Part shown: piece after piece, positions 1 through 12,300 of the stretch
Layout: each line of letters opens with the position of its first letter
How positions within the stretch are numbered: the stretch's first letter is position 1
Source of the DNA: Helopsaltes ochotensis
Taxonomy: Eukaryota; Chordata; Aves; Passeriformes; Locustellidae
Direction of reading: 5' to 3'
Length of the DNA: 64,000 nt
NCBI GenBank assembly: GCA_013400155.1
Contig: VXBM01000008.1
Span: forward strand, 1,404,029 to 1,468,028
Notes under the pieces: generated by a model
What the model was told of the DNA's origin: nothing
The model's input: the letters and a program-made list of their open reading frames with translations, nothing else
Databases searched by the model: none
Translations under genes and position numbers: made by a program

Positions 1-1859
1 TGAATTTTCTGATGTACTTATATTACTTTGTAATAGAAATGTACCTCTTGCTTTGATATACAGGGTTATATTTGCTCCTCACAAGATTCAAACCGATGCC
101 ATATGGTAGAGGTCAAATGAATGACCGCAGCCTATTGCCCAAAGCCATTCAGGTAACGTGAACACTACCAGAAATGCCTTAATCCCCTGCCCTATTGTCC
201 TTTGCTCCTGCACAGCTAACCCATCTTGCATTTGAAAATCAGACTTGTGCCCAATACTTGTAGAGCTTCAGTAGTTTTTGAAGAAATAATGGCTGCTTAG
301 TATAAAAAGATGTTCAAATGTCAGGCCTCACATTGCCTGAATTGCCAGATTCATGTTTGGAAATTTACTTTTTGTTTCAGTTGAAAATTTGGAAAAAAAG
401 TGCCTTAGCTGGCACTGGTTTTTGTCCACGGCACTGACAGGAGCTACTGGAACATGTGTCAATCTAAATGAAGGTTGTCAATTTTAAATTGTTTTAAACA
501 GTCTATCTTCAGGGAGAGATAGACCATCAATGTTTACCACAGAAGAGTTGGGGCTCCATTCTCACAAAGAATACAGGAAAATTCAAACACATTAAAATGA
601 GATTTAAGAGAAGTAATTTTATTGCTTTTAAAATATTTGCATTTAAAGCAATTGTCTTTCCTAAAATACTAAAAATACATACATTGTTAAAAACATTGAG
701 TCATCTTATATTTGCTATGAAGTGGTCCACAACAAAGCTTTGTGCTTGAATTGGGATCATTGGACCTTTTACTTTACCGGTGCTTAATGCTTCTGTTTAT
801 TTTTACAAAAAGTAATTTTGCAAATCATAAACAAATGAAACATCACATCTGAATCAGTGGGTATTTGCTTCCATTTAATGAAGTAGTTCCCATCATCACT
901 GAGAACCATTTAAGTTGACTGGGAGGGAGATAACTTGCTGCACTCTGATAACTGCTTCAGTGAGTAAGATCCAAGAAATGGGAAAATTCTAATTTGCTAG
1001 AGAAATCTGAGGCATGTACAACAATTGCTCCTCTCAATTCAATGTCTTACTATTGTTTGTACATTTTATGCCAATAAAATCAAAGCACTTGTCCTTAAAC
1101 TTTACTCTACTTTTGCTCTACTCTATTTTGTCCATGTGTGTTCTGCAACAGGACATCTCAGGACACCGAAATGAACCTTGTATCTTCATGCTTCTGTGGT
1201 GGGCAGAATGAACCTCTCTTCTTCCACCTCCTTTCTCACACCCAATTTCAGAACTGGAGTTCTGTTTACCTGTCATGATCAGTCTTCTCAGATGTATGCA
1301 GTTTAAAAGAAATAGTTTTAAATTCTTGCTTCTTGTTGGATTTCTTTGATATTCATGGTATTTGGAGACATAAGCTTTTTGTTTGTTTTCACTTCACAGA
1401 ACTCTTCAGATATTTTCCCATTTTTTTTAATATAACTGTGCTTATCAGTGACCCCATATAAAACAGTTTAATATCCATCTGAGCTTCCATCTTCTGAGTA
1501 TTCAAAAAAAAATATGGTATTCTCAACAAGACTCAATATTCTCAAGATTATGCTGGGTATCTATACATTGGAACAATCCAGGTATTCCTCCTACAATCCT
1601 GGACACTTGACAAGGGATGTATGATTTTATTCTAGCAATGAAGGCTGTTTCAGTACTATACAACTTCACTCAAGGCCTGATTAGCCCATTCCCTCATTTC
1701 AGGGAAAAAAAAAAAAATCAAGTAAAACAGGTAATCCACACACTCCATGAGAGGGATGCCGGGCTCCCTGAACGCTGGGACAAGCAGCTTTATGAAGACC
1801 TTGCCCAGACAGAACAACCTAAGCAGGGGGCCTAAAGCTAGAACAATTCCTGTCTGTCG
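1..1859. other. Upstream region, no gene recognised
   Basis: AT-rich sequence left of the ADAMTS20 promoter region. Open frames here are all under about 80 codons, have no recognisable domain and no supporting splice structure, so none is called as a gene. No clear repeat family was identified. It probably represents the 5' flank of ADAMTS20 and could contain distal regulatory elements that cannot be seen by eye. Confidence 0.6.
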
Positions 1860-2145
1860 ACACCGTGGTATCAGGCTGTGCCCGGACATCCCCTTCCTTC
1901 GAAGCTGCGTGGGGAAACGTCTTCCCCCGAGAGCTGCGCTTCAGGGGCAGGTGATCGGCGGGGGCTGCGGCTGGGTGATCCTGGATCTGTGGGACACCGA
2001 CACCGCTGGATTTCACGGCACGGCCTCTGCCGCTGCCGGTGGGAATGCGGCGTTGCCAGGCTTCTCAGAAGCCCGTGTTTTGGCCGGAGGGACACTCTCG
2101 CCCGCGGTACCGCCGCCCGCACTCGGGGCGGGGGGCGGCGGGACG
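1860..2145 (+). promoter_or_regulatory. GC/CpG-rich region, probable ADAMTS20 promoter area
   Basis: The composition changes abruptly from AT-rich to GC-rich here. CpG dinucleotides are frequent and a GC-box-like run lies around 2124-2142, just before the assembly gap. The GC-rich character resumes after the gap (2866-2990) and runs into the first visible coding exon. A CpG-island promoter at the 5' end of this gene is the simplest reading. No TATA box or start site can be assigned, and part of the promoter is probably inside the gap. Confidence 0.4.
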
Positions 2146-2865
2146 NNNNNNNNNNNNNNNNNNNNNNNNNNNNNNNNNNNNNNNNNNNNNNNNNNNNNNN
2201 NNNNNNNNNNNNNNNNNNNNNNNNNNNNNNNNNNNNNNNNNNNNNNNNNNNNNNNNNNNNNNNNNNNNNNNNNNNNNNNNNNNNNNNNNNNNNNNNNNNN
2301 NNNNNNNNNNNNNNNNNNNNNNNNNNNNNNNNNNNNNNNNNNNNNNNNNNNNNNNNNNNNNNNNNNNNNNNNNNNNNNNNNNNNNNNNNNNNNNNNNNNN
2401 NNNNNNNNNNNNNNNNNNNNNNNNNNNNNNNNNNNNNNNNNNNNNNNNNNNNNNNNNNNNNNNNNNNNNNNNNNNNNNNNNNNNNNNNNNNNNNNNNNNN
2501 NNNNNNNNNNNNNNNNNNNNNNNNNNNNNNNNNNNNNNNNNNNNNNNNNNNNNNNNNNNNNNNNNNNNNNNNNNNNNNNNNNNNNNNNNNNNNNNNNNNN
2601 NNNNNNNNNNNNNNNNNNNNNNNNNNNNNNNNNNNNNNNNNNNNNNNNNNNNNNNNNNNNNNNNNNNNNNNNNNNNNNNNNNNNNNNNNNNNNNNNNNNN
2701 NNNNNNNNNNNNNNNNNNNNNNNNNNNNNNNNNNNNNNNNNNNNNNNNNNNNNNNNNNNNNNNNNNNNNNNNNNNNNNNNNNNNNNNNNNNNNNNNNNNN
2801 NNNNNNNNNNNNNNNNNNNNNNNNNNNNNNNNNNNNNNNNNNNNNNNNNNNNNNNNNNNNNNNNN
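2146..2865. other. Assembly gap (720 N)
   Basis: An unbroken run of N flanked on both sides by very GC-rich sequence, the typical failure point of short-read avian assemblies. The first visible exon starts in the middle of a codon, so the exon with the start codon and signal peptide must lie upstream, most likely inside this gap. Confidence 0.95.
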
Positions 2866-2994
2866 GCGCCCCCCCGGCCCCCGGCTGTCACCGGACCCGG
2901 GCTGGCGCCACGAGTGCCGTGCCAGGAGCCGTGCGGATGCCAGCGAGGAGTTGCTGCTGCTGTGTCAGGCTGAGCCTCCTGCCTTCTGTTGCAG

Positions 2995-3341
2995 AGACCT
3001 TGGTGAAGCAGCTCTCCTCTTATGAAATCATCACACCTGTGCGAGTGAACGAGTTTGGAGAGGTTTTCCCACACACGCATCACTTCAGAAGGAGGAAGAG
3101 GAGCTTGGAAGCACCGCTGGAACCCGCTGCTTTCCGAACACATTACCAGCTCAGAGCATACGGGCAGGTCTTCCAGCTCAACCTGAGCGCCGATGCGGGC
3201 TTCGTTGCTGCTCAGTACACGGTGGTGCACGTCGGGGCCCCGCAGAAGCAGTCGTCCCCTGACTTGCGCCACTGTTTCTATCGCGGGCATGTCAATGCCC
3301 AGGAGACGCACATGGCTGTCTTCAGCATCTGTGGTGGTTTG
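2995..3341 (+). CDS. ADAMTS20: ADAMTS20 exon 2: N-terminal prodomain
   Basis: A pyrimidine-rich tract and ttgcag precede the exon, and gtaagc follows it. The first two bases complete a codon split with an unseen upstream exon; 115 codons follow. It contains SSYEIITPVRVNEFGEVFP, a block I recall as typical of the ADAMTS20 prodomain, then a basic RRRKR cluster (3087-3101) that could be an upstream furin site, an NLS glycosylation sequon, and the conserved RHCFYRG cysteine segment. It is noticeably more GC-rich than later exons. The frame also stays open upstream through the acceptor to an ATG at 2937. Confidence 0.92.
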
Positions 3342-6300
3342 GTAAGCGTGTTGGTCTCTGCTTCCTGTCTCCATTCATATTCTCCTCCCTGAAAGAAATG
3401 TAGTGGGATGCCTTTGCTGGAGAGCTAAGCTGGAAATTCTTGGGCATCATTCCAAGTAGTTGGTCATGAAATGTCTTGGCATCCACAGTGTGCAGTCATG
3501 ATGATACTTCTCTGGTGGGATATACAAATGCCGCTTTCAAAGGATCTGTTGCTGGCCAGTAATATAGTTGGTTGATGTAACTCCTGACACCAAGAACGTT
3601 ATAATAGAGGAAAAAGCATGCCTTAGAAACACAGTAAGCTATTGACTTGATAAAATGATGCTGTCAGTTGGCATCAGTTATGTGTTTGTAGTTTAACAGA
3701 TACTGTGATTGTGAGTGAGGAGTAATGGTAGTTGAGATGGTGAGAGAAGAGCTGGTGTTGATCAGTTTCTTCCTCAGCTTTCAACAATACTGTCAAGGTA
3801 TGTTGTATCTTAATAAGTGTGCAGCAGTGCTCTCTAAACACATCTCTGCTAGAAGGGAATAGGAAATTTCTTAACTTCAGTGGAAGTTTGTCTGTGAAAC
3901 ACTTCTTAAGAAATGAATTGAATAGACAAATCAATAGCATTTATTATGTCTTCCAAAGTGATAATGGGGAAATAGTATCACACAACTGTCTTTGCAAACA
4001 GCTGCACCGTGTTGCTAAATTTTAGTTTTGTGCCTAGAAACATGAAGACTGATACCTTGTGCTTTACCACATCACTACCCATTGAAATGCCAAGGACAAG
4101 TTGTGTGACATGCACACGGTAGAAATACAGCATTGTAATATTGCTGTGAATTTAAGTTGGGGTTGTTCCATTTTTTTTTTTTTTCCAGTCACTCAGGAAA
4201 CAAGCTGCAAGACTTACTTTTGGGACCTCAAGAAAATCCAACTTCATATACTAGGCTCTTTCTAGTAGTCTACAAAAAATAGAATTGAAAAAAAAAAACA
4301 ATTGGTTGGATGTATTTAGGGCTGTTTAATATGTATTAAAAGAAGGTCATACACAGGATAGAATAGAGAACCAGAAATAACTGCTATTTGAGAGACACAC
4401 CTCTTTCTTGTGCTGCTTGGATATTTGGATATATACCATCTTGTCTCTGGGTTGAGGTGTGTGGACTTTGGCTAGTCCTTGAAAATTAGTGGAGAAGCAA
4501 GCATTTGAAAACAGTAATTCTGTATTCATCCTATGTTTTGTCTATATATCTTGCTTTACCAACAACTGTCATTGGTTCTTGACTATGTTATCCAAAACCC
4601 AATTCAAAAGTATACCAAAAATCTTAATATGTTTCCTAAGAGAGGGAAAGATGAGATATCACAAATATGGTTGGTTTCGGTTTATTTCTTCCGTGTTTGA
4701 ATAGATGCTCAAATGCCATGTCATTGAGAGTAGTGGCATACTTTATACAGAAGATATATGAGAAGTTCTAAGAATTTCTACCTTCATAACCTTTGCTGCC
4801 TGTTTGAATTCTATTCCTGTAAACTTTTGCTTTTCAATACTTGAAGGGACCATGTGCGTTGAAAATAACTTTTCTGCAAAACATGTACGTACTGCTGTTA
4901 AAAGCTGTCTCAACTACCTTATTTATCAGTTCTCAAATTCTTCCTCGCAAGATCATCTTCTTGCCTGCAACAAGCTGAACGTCTCATTTTTTATTTCTCT
5001 CCCCCCTCCTCCTCACTGATACATTACAGCATCATCATGTATGTGTATGGTCAGAAATCCCTGAGTGCTTTTAAATTTGCCTTGTGAACGTTTCACTGCA
5101 GCTTCCAGCTGTGCTTCATGTCCTCAGTCATTGCCTGGCTCACAGAATGCCCAGTCTCAGCCACCAGCAAAGACCTTTCTGTCTCGCTGCTCTCAGGACT
5201 TTCTCTCACCTCTCATTTCACTTTCTGCCGAGGCAGATACTGCCTTGGAAGGTACGTAGCATAGCCAGTGTTGTGTCTGCTTTCTCCTCATGGTGGAGGT
5301 ATTCAGAAGAGGAAGCAGAGCCTCCATGGATGCTCTTGCACTTCTGTGGGATAGGCCTATAGTTTTCCAGGGAGGGATTGTGTGGTGGTCATAGCTGGCT
5401 GATTGCCTGTAACTGCACAGTGTCCTCCAACCTGACTCAGAACCTTCAAGCTAATGTTCTTCCTCGTCCTCATGGATTCAAAGCAAATGTTTTCTGCCTT
5501 GTGACTGTCAAAGGAGAAAATTTTTTTGGACTTTAGAGAAGAATGAATGTGAAAAGAGGGAACTACAGACTAGGTGGAATTGTCCTGTGAGATCTTGTCG
5601 TCCCTGAATGCATTCCCTATTCCTAGATGGGACTACCCTCAAAAATTAGTAAAAAGATCCTCTAGGTTTTTAAAATTTCATGGGTTTGTGCATTCAACAA
5701 ATGTACCTGCAAAAATACATTAGTCAGTTATTGCTTTTTTAATGAACAGTGCCATGCTTCATGAGAGCATCCGAACATTTAAAGCTGCTGAGGTAAGATA
5801 CTATTTACTGGGAGCAACAGCGTAGAAACCAGGCTAGTGACTCAGTAGCCTTACATTATATTTATTTTAAGTAGAGTCCTTTCTCTTTGTAGGATCGCTG
5901 AACTTATGCTTAGTGTATGGAAGTAAAGATACTGCTTTGAACTACTAGGTATAATTTTATCTTCCAGCTTTGCATATATAAGGGAATTGCTTATATATGA
6001 CCAATGCTTTAAAAGCTAGGGAGGAAAAAATGACTTATACTTAGTTGTAAAGGTACAGGAAATGTAACAATGGAATTTTAAAAATTGCTCTGGATATGTT
6101 CCCGAGTCATGTGAAGGAAAACCAGGTACTTGTGTTCACTTTATCCTGTAGGGATCTATCCCCAAGGTCTGACTGCATTCATTCAGCTTCATTCCTCCTC
6201 AAATTCCTTCTTTTCCTTTTTTTTTTGCATTCACAGGTTGAGTGTGTTGTTCCCCTTCACTCTGCTTTGCCATTTCACCCTGTGTTAAGCCTTTTCCTTC

Positions 6301-9300
6301 ATGTGCCTAAGAGCACCTACAAACCAGAGTACCCATGGACCATTGCTTAATGGCTCCTGACACCCTGTATGCAGTTTTGTTGTGTTACGTTTCAGAGCAT
6401 GCCCTGGGTTCAGGGGTACAAATGGCACAGGGAGGTTAGAAGGTCAGCAGGGAGTCTGTGGTAATTGCAAGGAGGGAGTGTATAATTAGGGAACTTTGGG
6501 ATCCATCAAAGGCAGAAGGTCATTTGGAGTGATGGCCTGGGTGCCTAGCTGAACATCTGATCACATACAGGCATATTTCTTGCATCTTTAGTGTAATTTT
6601 TGAGATTTCATGCTTTATTTCCCTTTATTTTCTTAAGTTCCATCTTTTTTACTTTTACTGCATTAGTCAGTTACAGCTTCCTAAAAACATAGGGAACGGG
6701 ATCTGCCGAGGATGTCCCTGGATGCATGTAGACTAAAGAGACCTTTCAAATGTTATGCAGACAGCAAAATCAAAGAGGTAAACCCCCAAATAATTAAAAA
6801 TCATTTAACTTTTGAGAACATGTGACTTATGAGTTTAATGACAAGTACAAGCTAATACCAGTGAATGAAATGTCTTATAAATGATGATAGCTCCCTTATT
6901 TTAACTAGAATGCACCTTCAATTCCTAGCAGGACCCATCTAAAGAAAGGAGCTTTTTTTTGGTTGGGTTTGTTTGTTTGTTTTTCATCATCCTGAATGAA
7001 TGCTATAGAAACAGTTTTTTAGTCTTTTGAGAAACCTGGGGCGTTCTTTCAGGGGTTAGGAGGGTGGTGGCTGATGCTGAGGATAGTTAAAATAAGTTTT
7101 TCTGAGGTAGAAGAATGCTGAAGTGCCAAAGGTGTTTTATGTGACTACTGTTTTATGTGACTACTGGGACAGGTAAGAAAGAAGGAAAAAATACATTCTT
7201 TGGGGTGTCTGGTCTCTTGTGTGTAGAGCAATTTTGCATGCTCACTGACTGGCAGAAGCTAGGAGTAGAAAAGTACACATGAATCTATTCTTGCATGGAT
7301 TTGCCAGCTGTCAGCTTCCTGCAGTCCAGGAAGGCAAGACCACTTTGCTTTAATGTAGCTTTGGAGTGGGACAAGTTTCTTCTTCAGCAGCTCAAGGAAG
7401 CCCTTGGTAATGGTCCCTTACTCCACATCAGACACTTTTGTCTGGAGAATGGCAGGAGTATGAACTGAAGTGTGGATCTTTGCAATCCTCAGTACAGGAG
7501 GTTGTATTTATTTTTTATTAATACAGGTCAGTGAATCACCTTTCTGAGAGGTTTTGAAATGGCTCTGTCTGCTGCTATGAATGGGTAAAAGTGGTGGCTT
7601 TTAAGGAAAAGCAAACAGTCCTGGAATTTGTCTTAAAAAACTGCAAATTTTAATTGTTTGGTTAAAAAACCCAATAATCCAAAGCTCAAAAACTTGCTAG
7701 AAGCTACTGCTAGCATAGCAAGCATCTAGTTTCTTGTGGAAATTTAGTGCAGGTAACAAACTCCAGATACTTGCTCCCTGATTTTGTCCTCCTTAGTACT
7801 AACAGCCTCAATGAGTGAAACTACATTGTTTCTGCCAAGAAACTTTAATGCTTGTAACTGAGAAATATGCTTACCTTGGTGTAATTTAATGCTTTAACTT
7901 CTAAGCTGTCACTTCAAAAAAGTTACTTTCTAAATCTGGAAGGCAGGATAGTTTCAGCATTTGGGTTACATTTATAATGCCATGAGCATCCATAAGGCAC
8001 ATACTGGATCTCATAGTTTTTTATCTTAATGTACCAACTCCATCATAATCTAGGAAAGCAATCCTATTAAGATGTCAACTCAAGGCAATTGATTCTTGCT
8101 TGAGCAAACAAAGTCTTACTGCTACTGGCTGGGTGATGTGAAGGCTTCCACTTAGTAGTTCTGGTTTCTCATGTCATACATGTATATAAGCTGAGACTCT
8201 GGCACTGGATCTGCAAAACAGGAAGAGTTTCAGTGCTTTCATTATAACCTTGAGCATTTGCTCTGTCTCTGATCAGCACAAAGTGGTTTTAAGTAAAAGG
8301 TTTTACTTTTCAAGTTTAAGATAAAATGTTCTTTCTTTTTTGGCATGTTATAAAATAGTAAGACAATTTAGGTGCCCCCTACAACTGTTTTAAAAACCCT
8401 GAAACTTCTCCAGTATGTTTTCCTCAGGCTCTTTGCATCTCAACTTTTCCTGGAAAAGTCTCCACAGATGCACCAGCACAGATGGGCAAATACAGGTGGT
8501 AATTGCAGTTGTAAACTGAGAAGATGCGTGGAGTTGTGGATTGTGTCGCTGAAGGTCTGTCACAGAAGATGTTTTAGCAAAAACAGTAGGATCTGAGTAT
8601 GTGTTTACTGGTTCACCAGCAAAATTCTGCAGGAACTGTCTTTTCAACAGACCGGATGTGCCTGTGTAACGTTTTATGTCAGGGGTGCTCAGCCATCGCT
8701 GGCCTGCCTTTTGCCCACGTCCTGTGTCTAGTGGCCTTTCCTTGGTGGCTACTTGGGCACATTCTTTGCCCACATATTTTCCAAATAAATTGTTTTGATG
8801 GCTGTAGCTTGTTCTCAACTGCTGCTTTTGTTGTTTGGATCTATGTGACACAGGAGAATTTGCTAGTATGCTCTGGGCAACCAAAGGAGCTTTGATTTTT
8901 ATCTGTGTATATACACACACACACGTTCATTAAACTTCGAGGAAGTACACAGAAGTTTCTGTGTCAGGGGAGGGCAGAGTACACAACATATGGCCCTTTG
9001 CTGTTACTAAGCTAAATTGCTGATGTGTAAATAGGTGTGTGTTTGGAGGGGGGTGGTGTGTGTGGATTTTCTTTTTTTGTCTGACCTTAATGCTTCCAGT
9101 GTCAGGCAGTTAACAGTTAGCTGTCATGGATCTCAGGAAACTTTGTACTCTTGAGGAATAGATAGCCTTCCCACATGAGATAGTGTATCTGCAATAGTCT
9201 CAGTTCTCATTCTGTTTCAGACATCCCCTCATGCAGAAAATGGCAAGATTAAGGTAGCAAAGGCAGACACTGAGAACAGTTAATACCTTCTGGGAATGCA

Positions 9301-12300
9301 CATATTGACAGAGGTACTCAAGGTAGCTTACTGTGTGGCTGACTAAGGTGAAAATCTAACCATAGCTTGTGTGTTCTTGAGTGATAACTGCCTGTGATGG
9401 TGCTTATGAGGTCAAAAGGACTGTATGGAGTTATTCATCTTCCAGGGGGAGAAAAGGGTGTTTCTGCATTTACTTAAAAACATCAAAACTAGGAAATTCT
9501 CTTTAAACGGAGATGAACTGTAAGTGTAAATTTGCTTGACACTTTCTGAGACAGGCAAGATGATATTATGTAACTTTCTCCAAGATAAAGTGTATGGATG
9601 CCCTAGGTCTGTGTTCTGTCAGAATAGTGTAGATATTAAAACCAAATCCCCTAAAACTTGAAAATAAAAGGCAATAACCTGCTCCCTCCCAAAGTAACCC
9701 CCAAACAAACAAGAAAATCCCTTCATGTACATATACATTTTGTTTTGCTAATTTCAACAGGAATTGCAAGATAACTCTTTTCTGTAATGGAATCTCCATG
9801 AAATCTATTTAAAAACCATTGTTATGCATATTTTTAGTTGACTTGTCTAGCTTGTTCACTGTGAATTGTATATAAAGGTAAAAATAAAAAAAAATGAACC
9901 CTCTCTCTTCCTTCCACTCCAATGAATCTTGTTAGTGTCCATGAACTTCTCCTCTTTCCATGTGGTTTTGAGATATTTTTAACATTCTCACAAATTGTCT
10001 GCTCTTTAGCCTCCCTGTTTTTGCTACAAATTTTATCTAGAAACTCCTGGAATACAATTTTCACCAGTCTGCAGCCAGACTTTCATGCCTAGAATAGCTT
10101 CACAAAGGAATCCTCAGAATACCTAGTGCCTGTACTTCCTACAAGAATAATCTTTCTCCTGTATGGTTCTTGTTCCTGAGTGAAAGTAGCTTGACAATAA
10201 GAACACTGCATCCAGTGCTGTTGCTATCATATAGTTATTGGTAGGGTGTGGTCTAAACATAAAAATAGGTAAAATCTCTTTAAGCATTTACATGGAACTT
10301 AAATTCCAATTTGGAATTAAGAAATTTTGTATAACCAATGCTTAGATGTCTTTGCAGACCAGGACACTTCCAACCATAGGTGAATGTCCCATCAATACTT
10401 TTAATGGTGTGATTATGGTCAGCTCATGCAATCTTAACATCACAGAATTTGTAAGATGTAGTTAGATGCCTATAACAAACTTTTAGCATTTTATTCTCTA
10501 AGAACTTCAAAATGTTGCTTTAAATCACTTCTAAAAATATTCTACCAGAAAACATTTGTTACTAGATATTTCTTCCCTGCTGCTTAGCTTGTGTTATTAT
10601 CTATGATTTTATTACTATTTTCTTATTTCTGTTATATTACCTCTGATCTTAGTACATTAGCTTAAACTGCTATCTCTTACTGTGTTTCTAGCTGAATTAT
10701 CTTCTAGTAGAAATACTTTTTCCAGTTGTTGACAGTGTACTATGATCACTTTAATACTTTTTTCTTTAATTAGCCAATGCTTTTGAAGTCTTTTGTGATA
10801 AAATATTGTAACTGTAAGCAGGAAGAAAAAGGGGGAGGGATTCCTTCATGATTCAAGAGTATAAATAAATATCCCCTTTGAATAAACAAAAGGGGAGGGA
10901 TAGTAGAAGGGAAGAGAATAATATAACAGGAAGGGATTTAAATTTACTTTGTCTGTTAAAGTGCTCTTGCAGGTTTTTAAGTGAGTTAAGAAGCCATACT
11001 TCAAAGGCATGAAGTACTTGAGCACAGGAGTGGAGCTTACCTGGGAGGGAGTCTGCCAGTTTAGAGTCAAGTTTTCCCGAGCTTCAGTTGTTCTTTTAGA
11101 GATTTTATGAAATCGTTCCAATTGTGCTGTTGGGCATATTAAGATTAATTCCTCATTTCTGAAATCTTCTATATATCCCTTATGTTTTCCATGTGTTCTG
11201 CAAACTTTATAGGAAAAGATGTAATACTTGTATATGGGGATGGTACATTCTTTAACCACAGTTCTGCAATATTTACTTCTATAACTCTTGCAATAGAGTT
11301 AATATTGGTTAAGACTATACAGTTTTAAACCACTTTAAACCACTAAGTCATACCATATAGTGAGTATAGCTGTGTTGATCCCCTGAACCTTGATTGAGAT
11401 CATCCATAATATTTTAAATCCAAAAAAAATTTATCATTCTTATGTGGGCTTTCTTATAAATTTTCTCAAATATATGCATATGCATAGTTCTGGGTAGCAT
11501 TTCTTCTTTAGACCACTTTATTTATGATGTGCAAGAGACTGTTTTCAATTCTGTACTCTACTTCTACTGAAGAGATCTTTTAAATGTACTTTTATCTCTT
11601 TATCTGAAGAACAGAAATAGAATGTTTCAGGCAGATTTCTTGTTAGATGATTTGAGAGGCATCTGTAGATGATAAATAAATCCAGTTAATTTCTGATTTA
11701 ATTTCCTGCAAATGCTTGGGCTCCTGTTTTAGCAACCTGCCTCTGTACATCTAAATAACTTTATTTCATTTTACCAAAAGTATTCTACATTTGGATCTTG
11801 CAGCCCTTTTCCTTGTCTGTCCAAGATGCAGCAATAGCTCCATTTGTATCAGCAGGATCTGTCACCACGTGAAATATCACTTTTTCTGACTGGAGTACTG
11901 TAAACAGACACTGTAACTGGTGCCTGAATTTCTGTAGATGCATGTGTTAGGAAAATGAGGAGCTAACCATGTGTTTTCATAGCAGATTTAAAGGATTGGA
12001 ATGTGTTGCTACAGGTTCAATGCCTCCTTTGGCTTTGAATGACAAATATCAAATGCCTTTGTTAAGCTAGAGCACTGTTTGCATCGCTTAAATTTTGCTC
12101 TTTCTCACATACAACATAGCGAGTTCCTTTCAGTTGAGATAGATGTGCAAAAAATTTGTCATAAACTACTGGTAGGAGGTCTTCATAATGACTTGGTGGT
12201 AGTAATTGCTTCTTTATCCATACACTGTTGAAGAGAGAATTCATTGTAGAAAGAAGGAAAGCTTTTTGCATTATAGATTTTTGCTCAGCTATTTCTTCCA

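Noticed and set aside
1747..3392. Long open frames across the first assembly gap
   Set aside because: They are open only because runs of N contain no stops. Only the part from 2995 (possibly 2937) has protein evidence.
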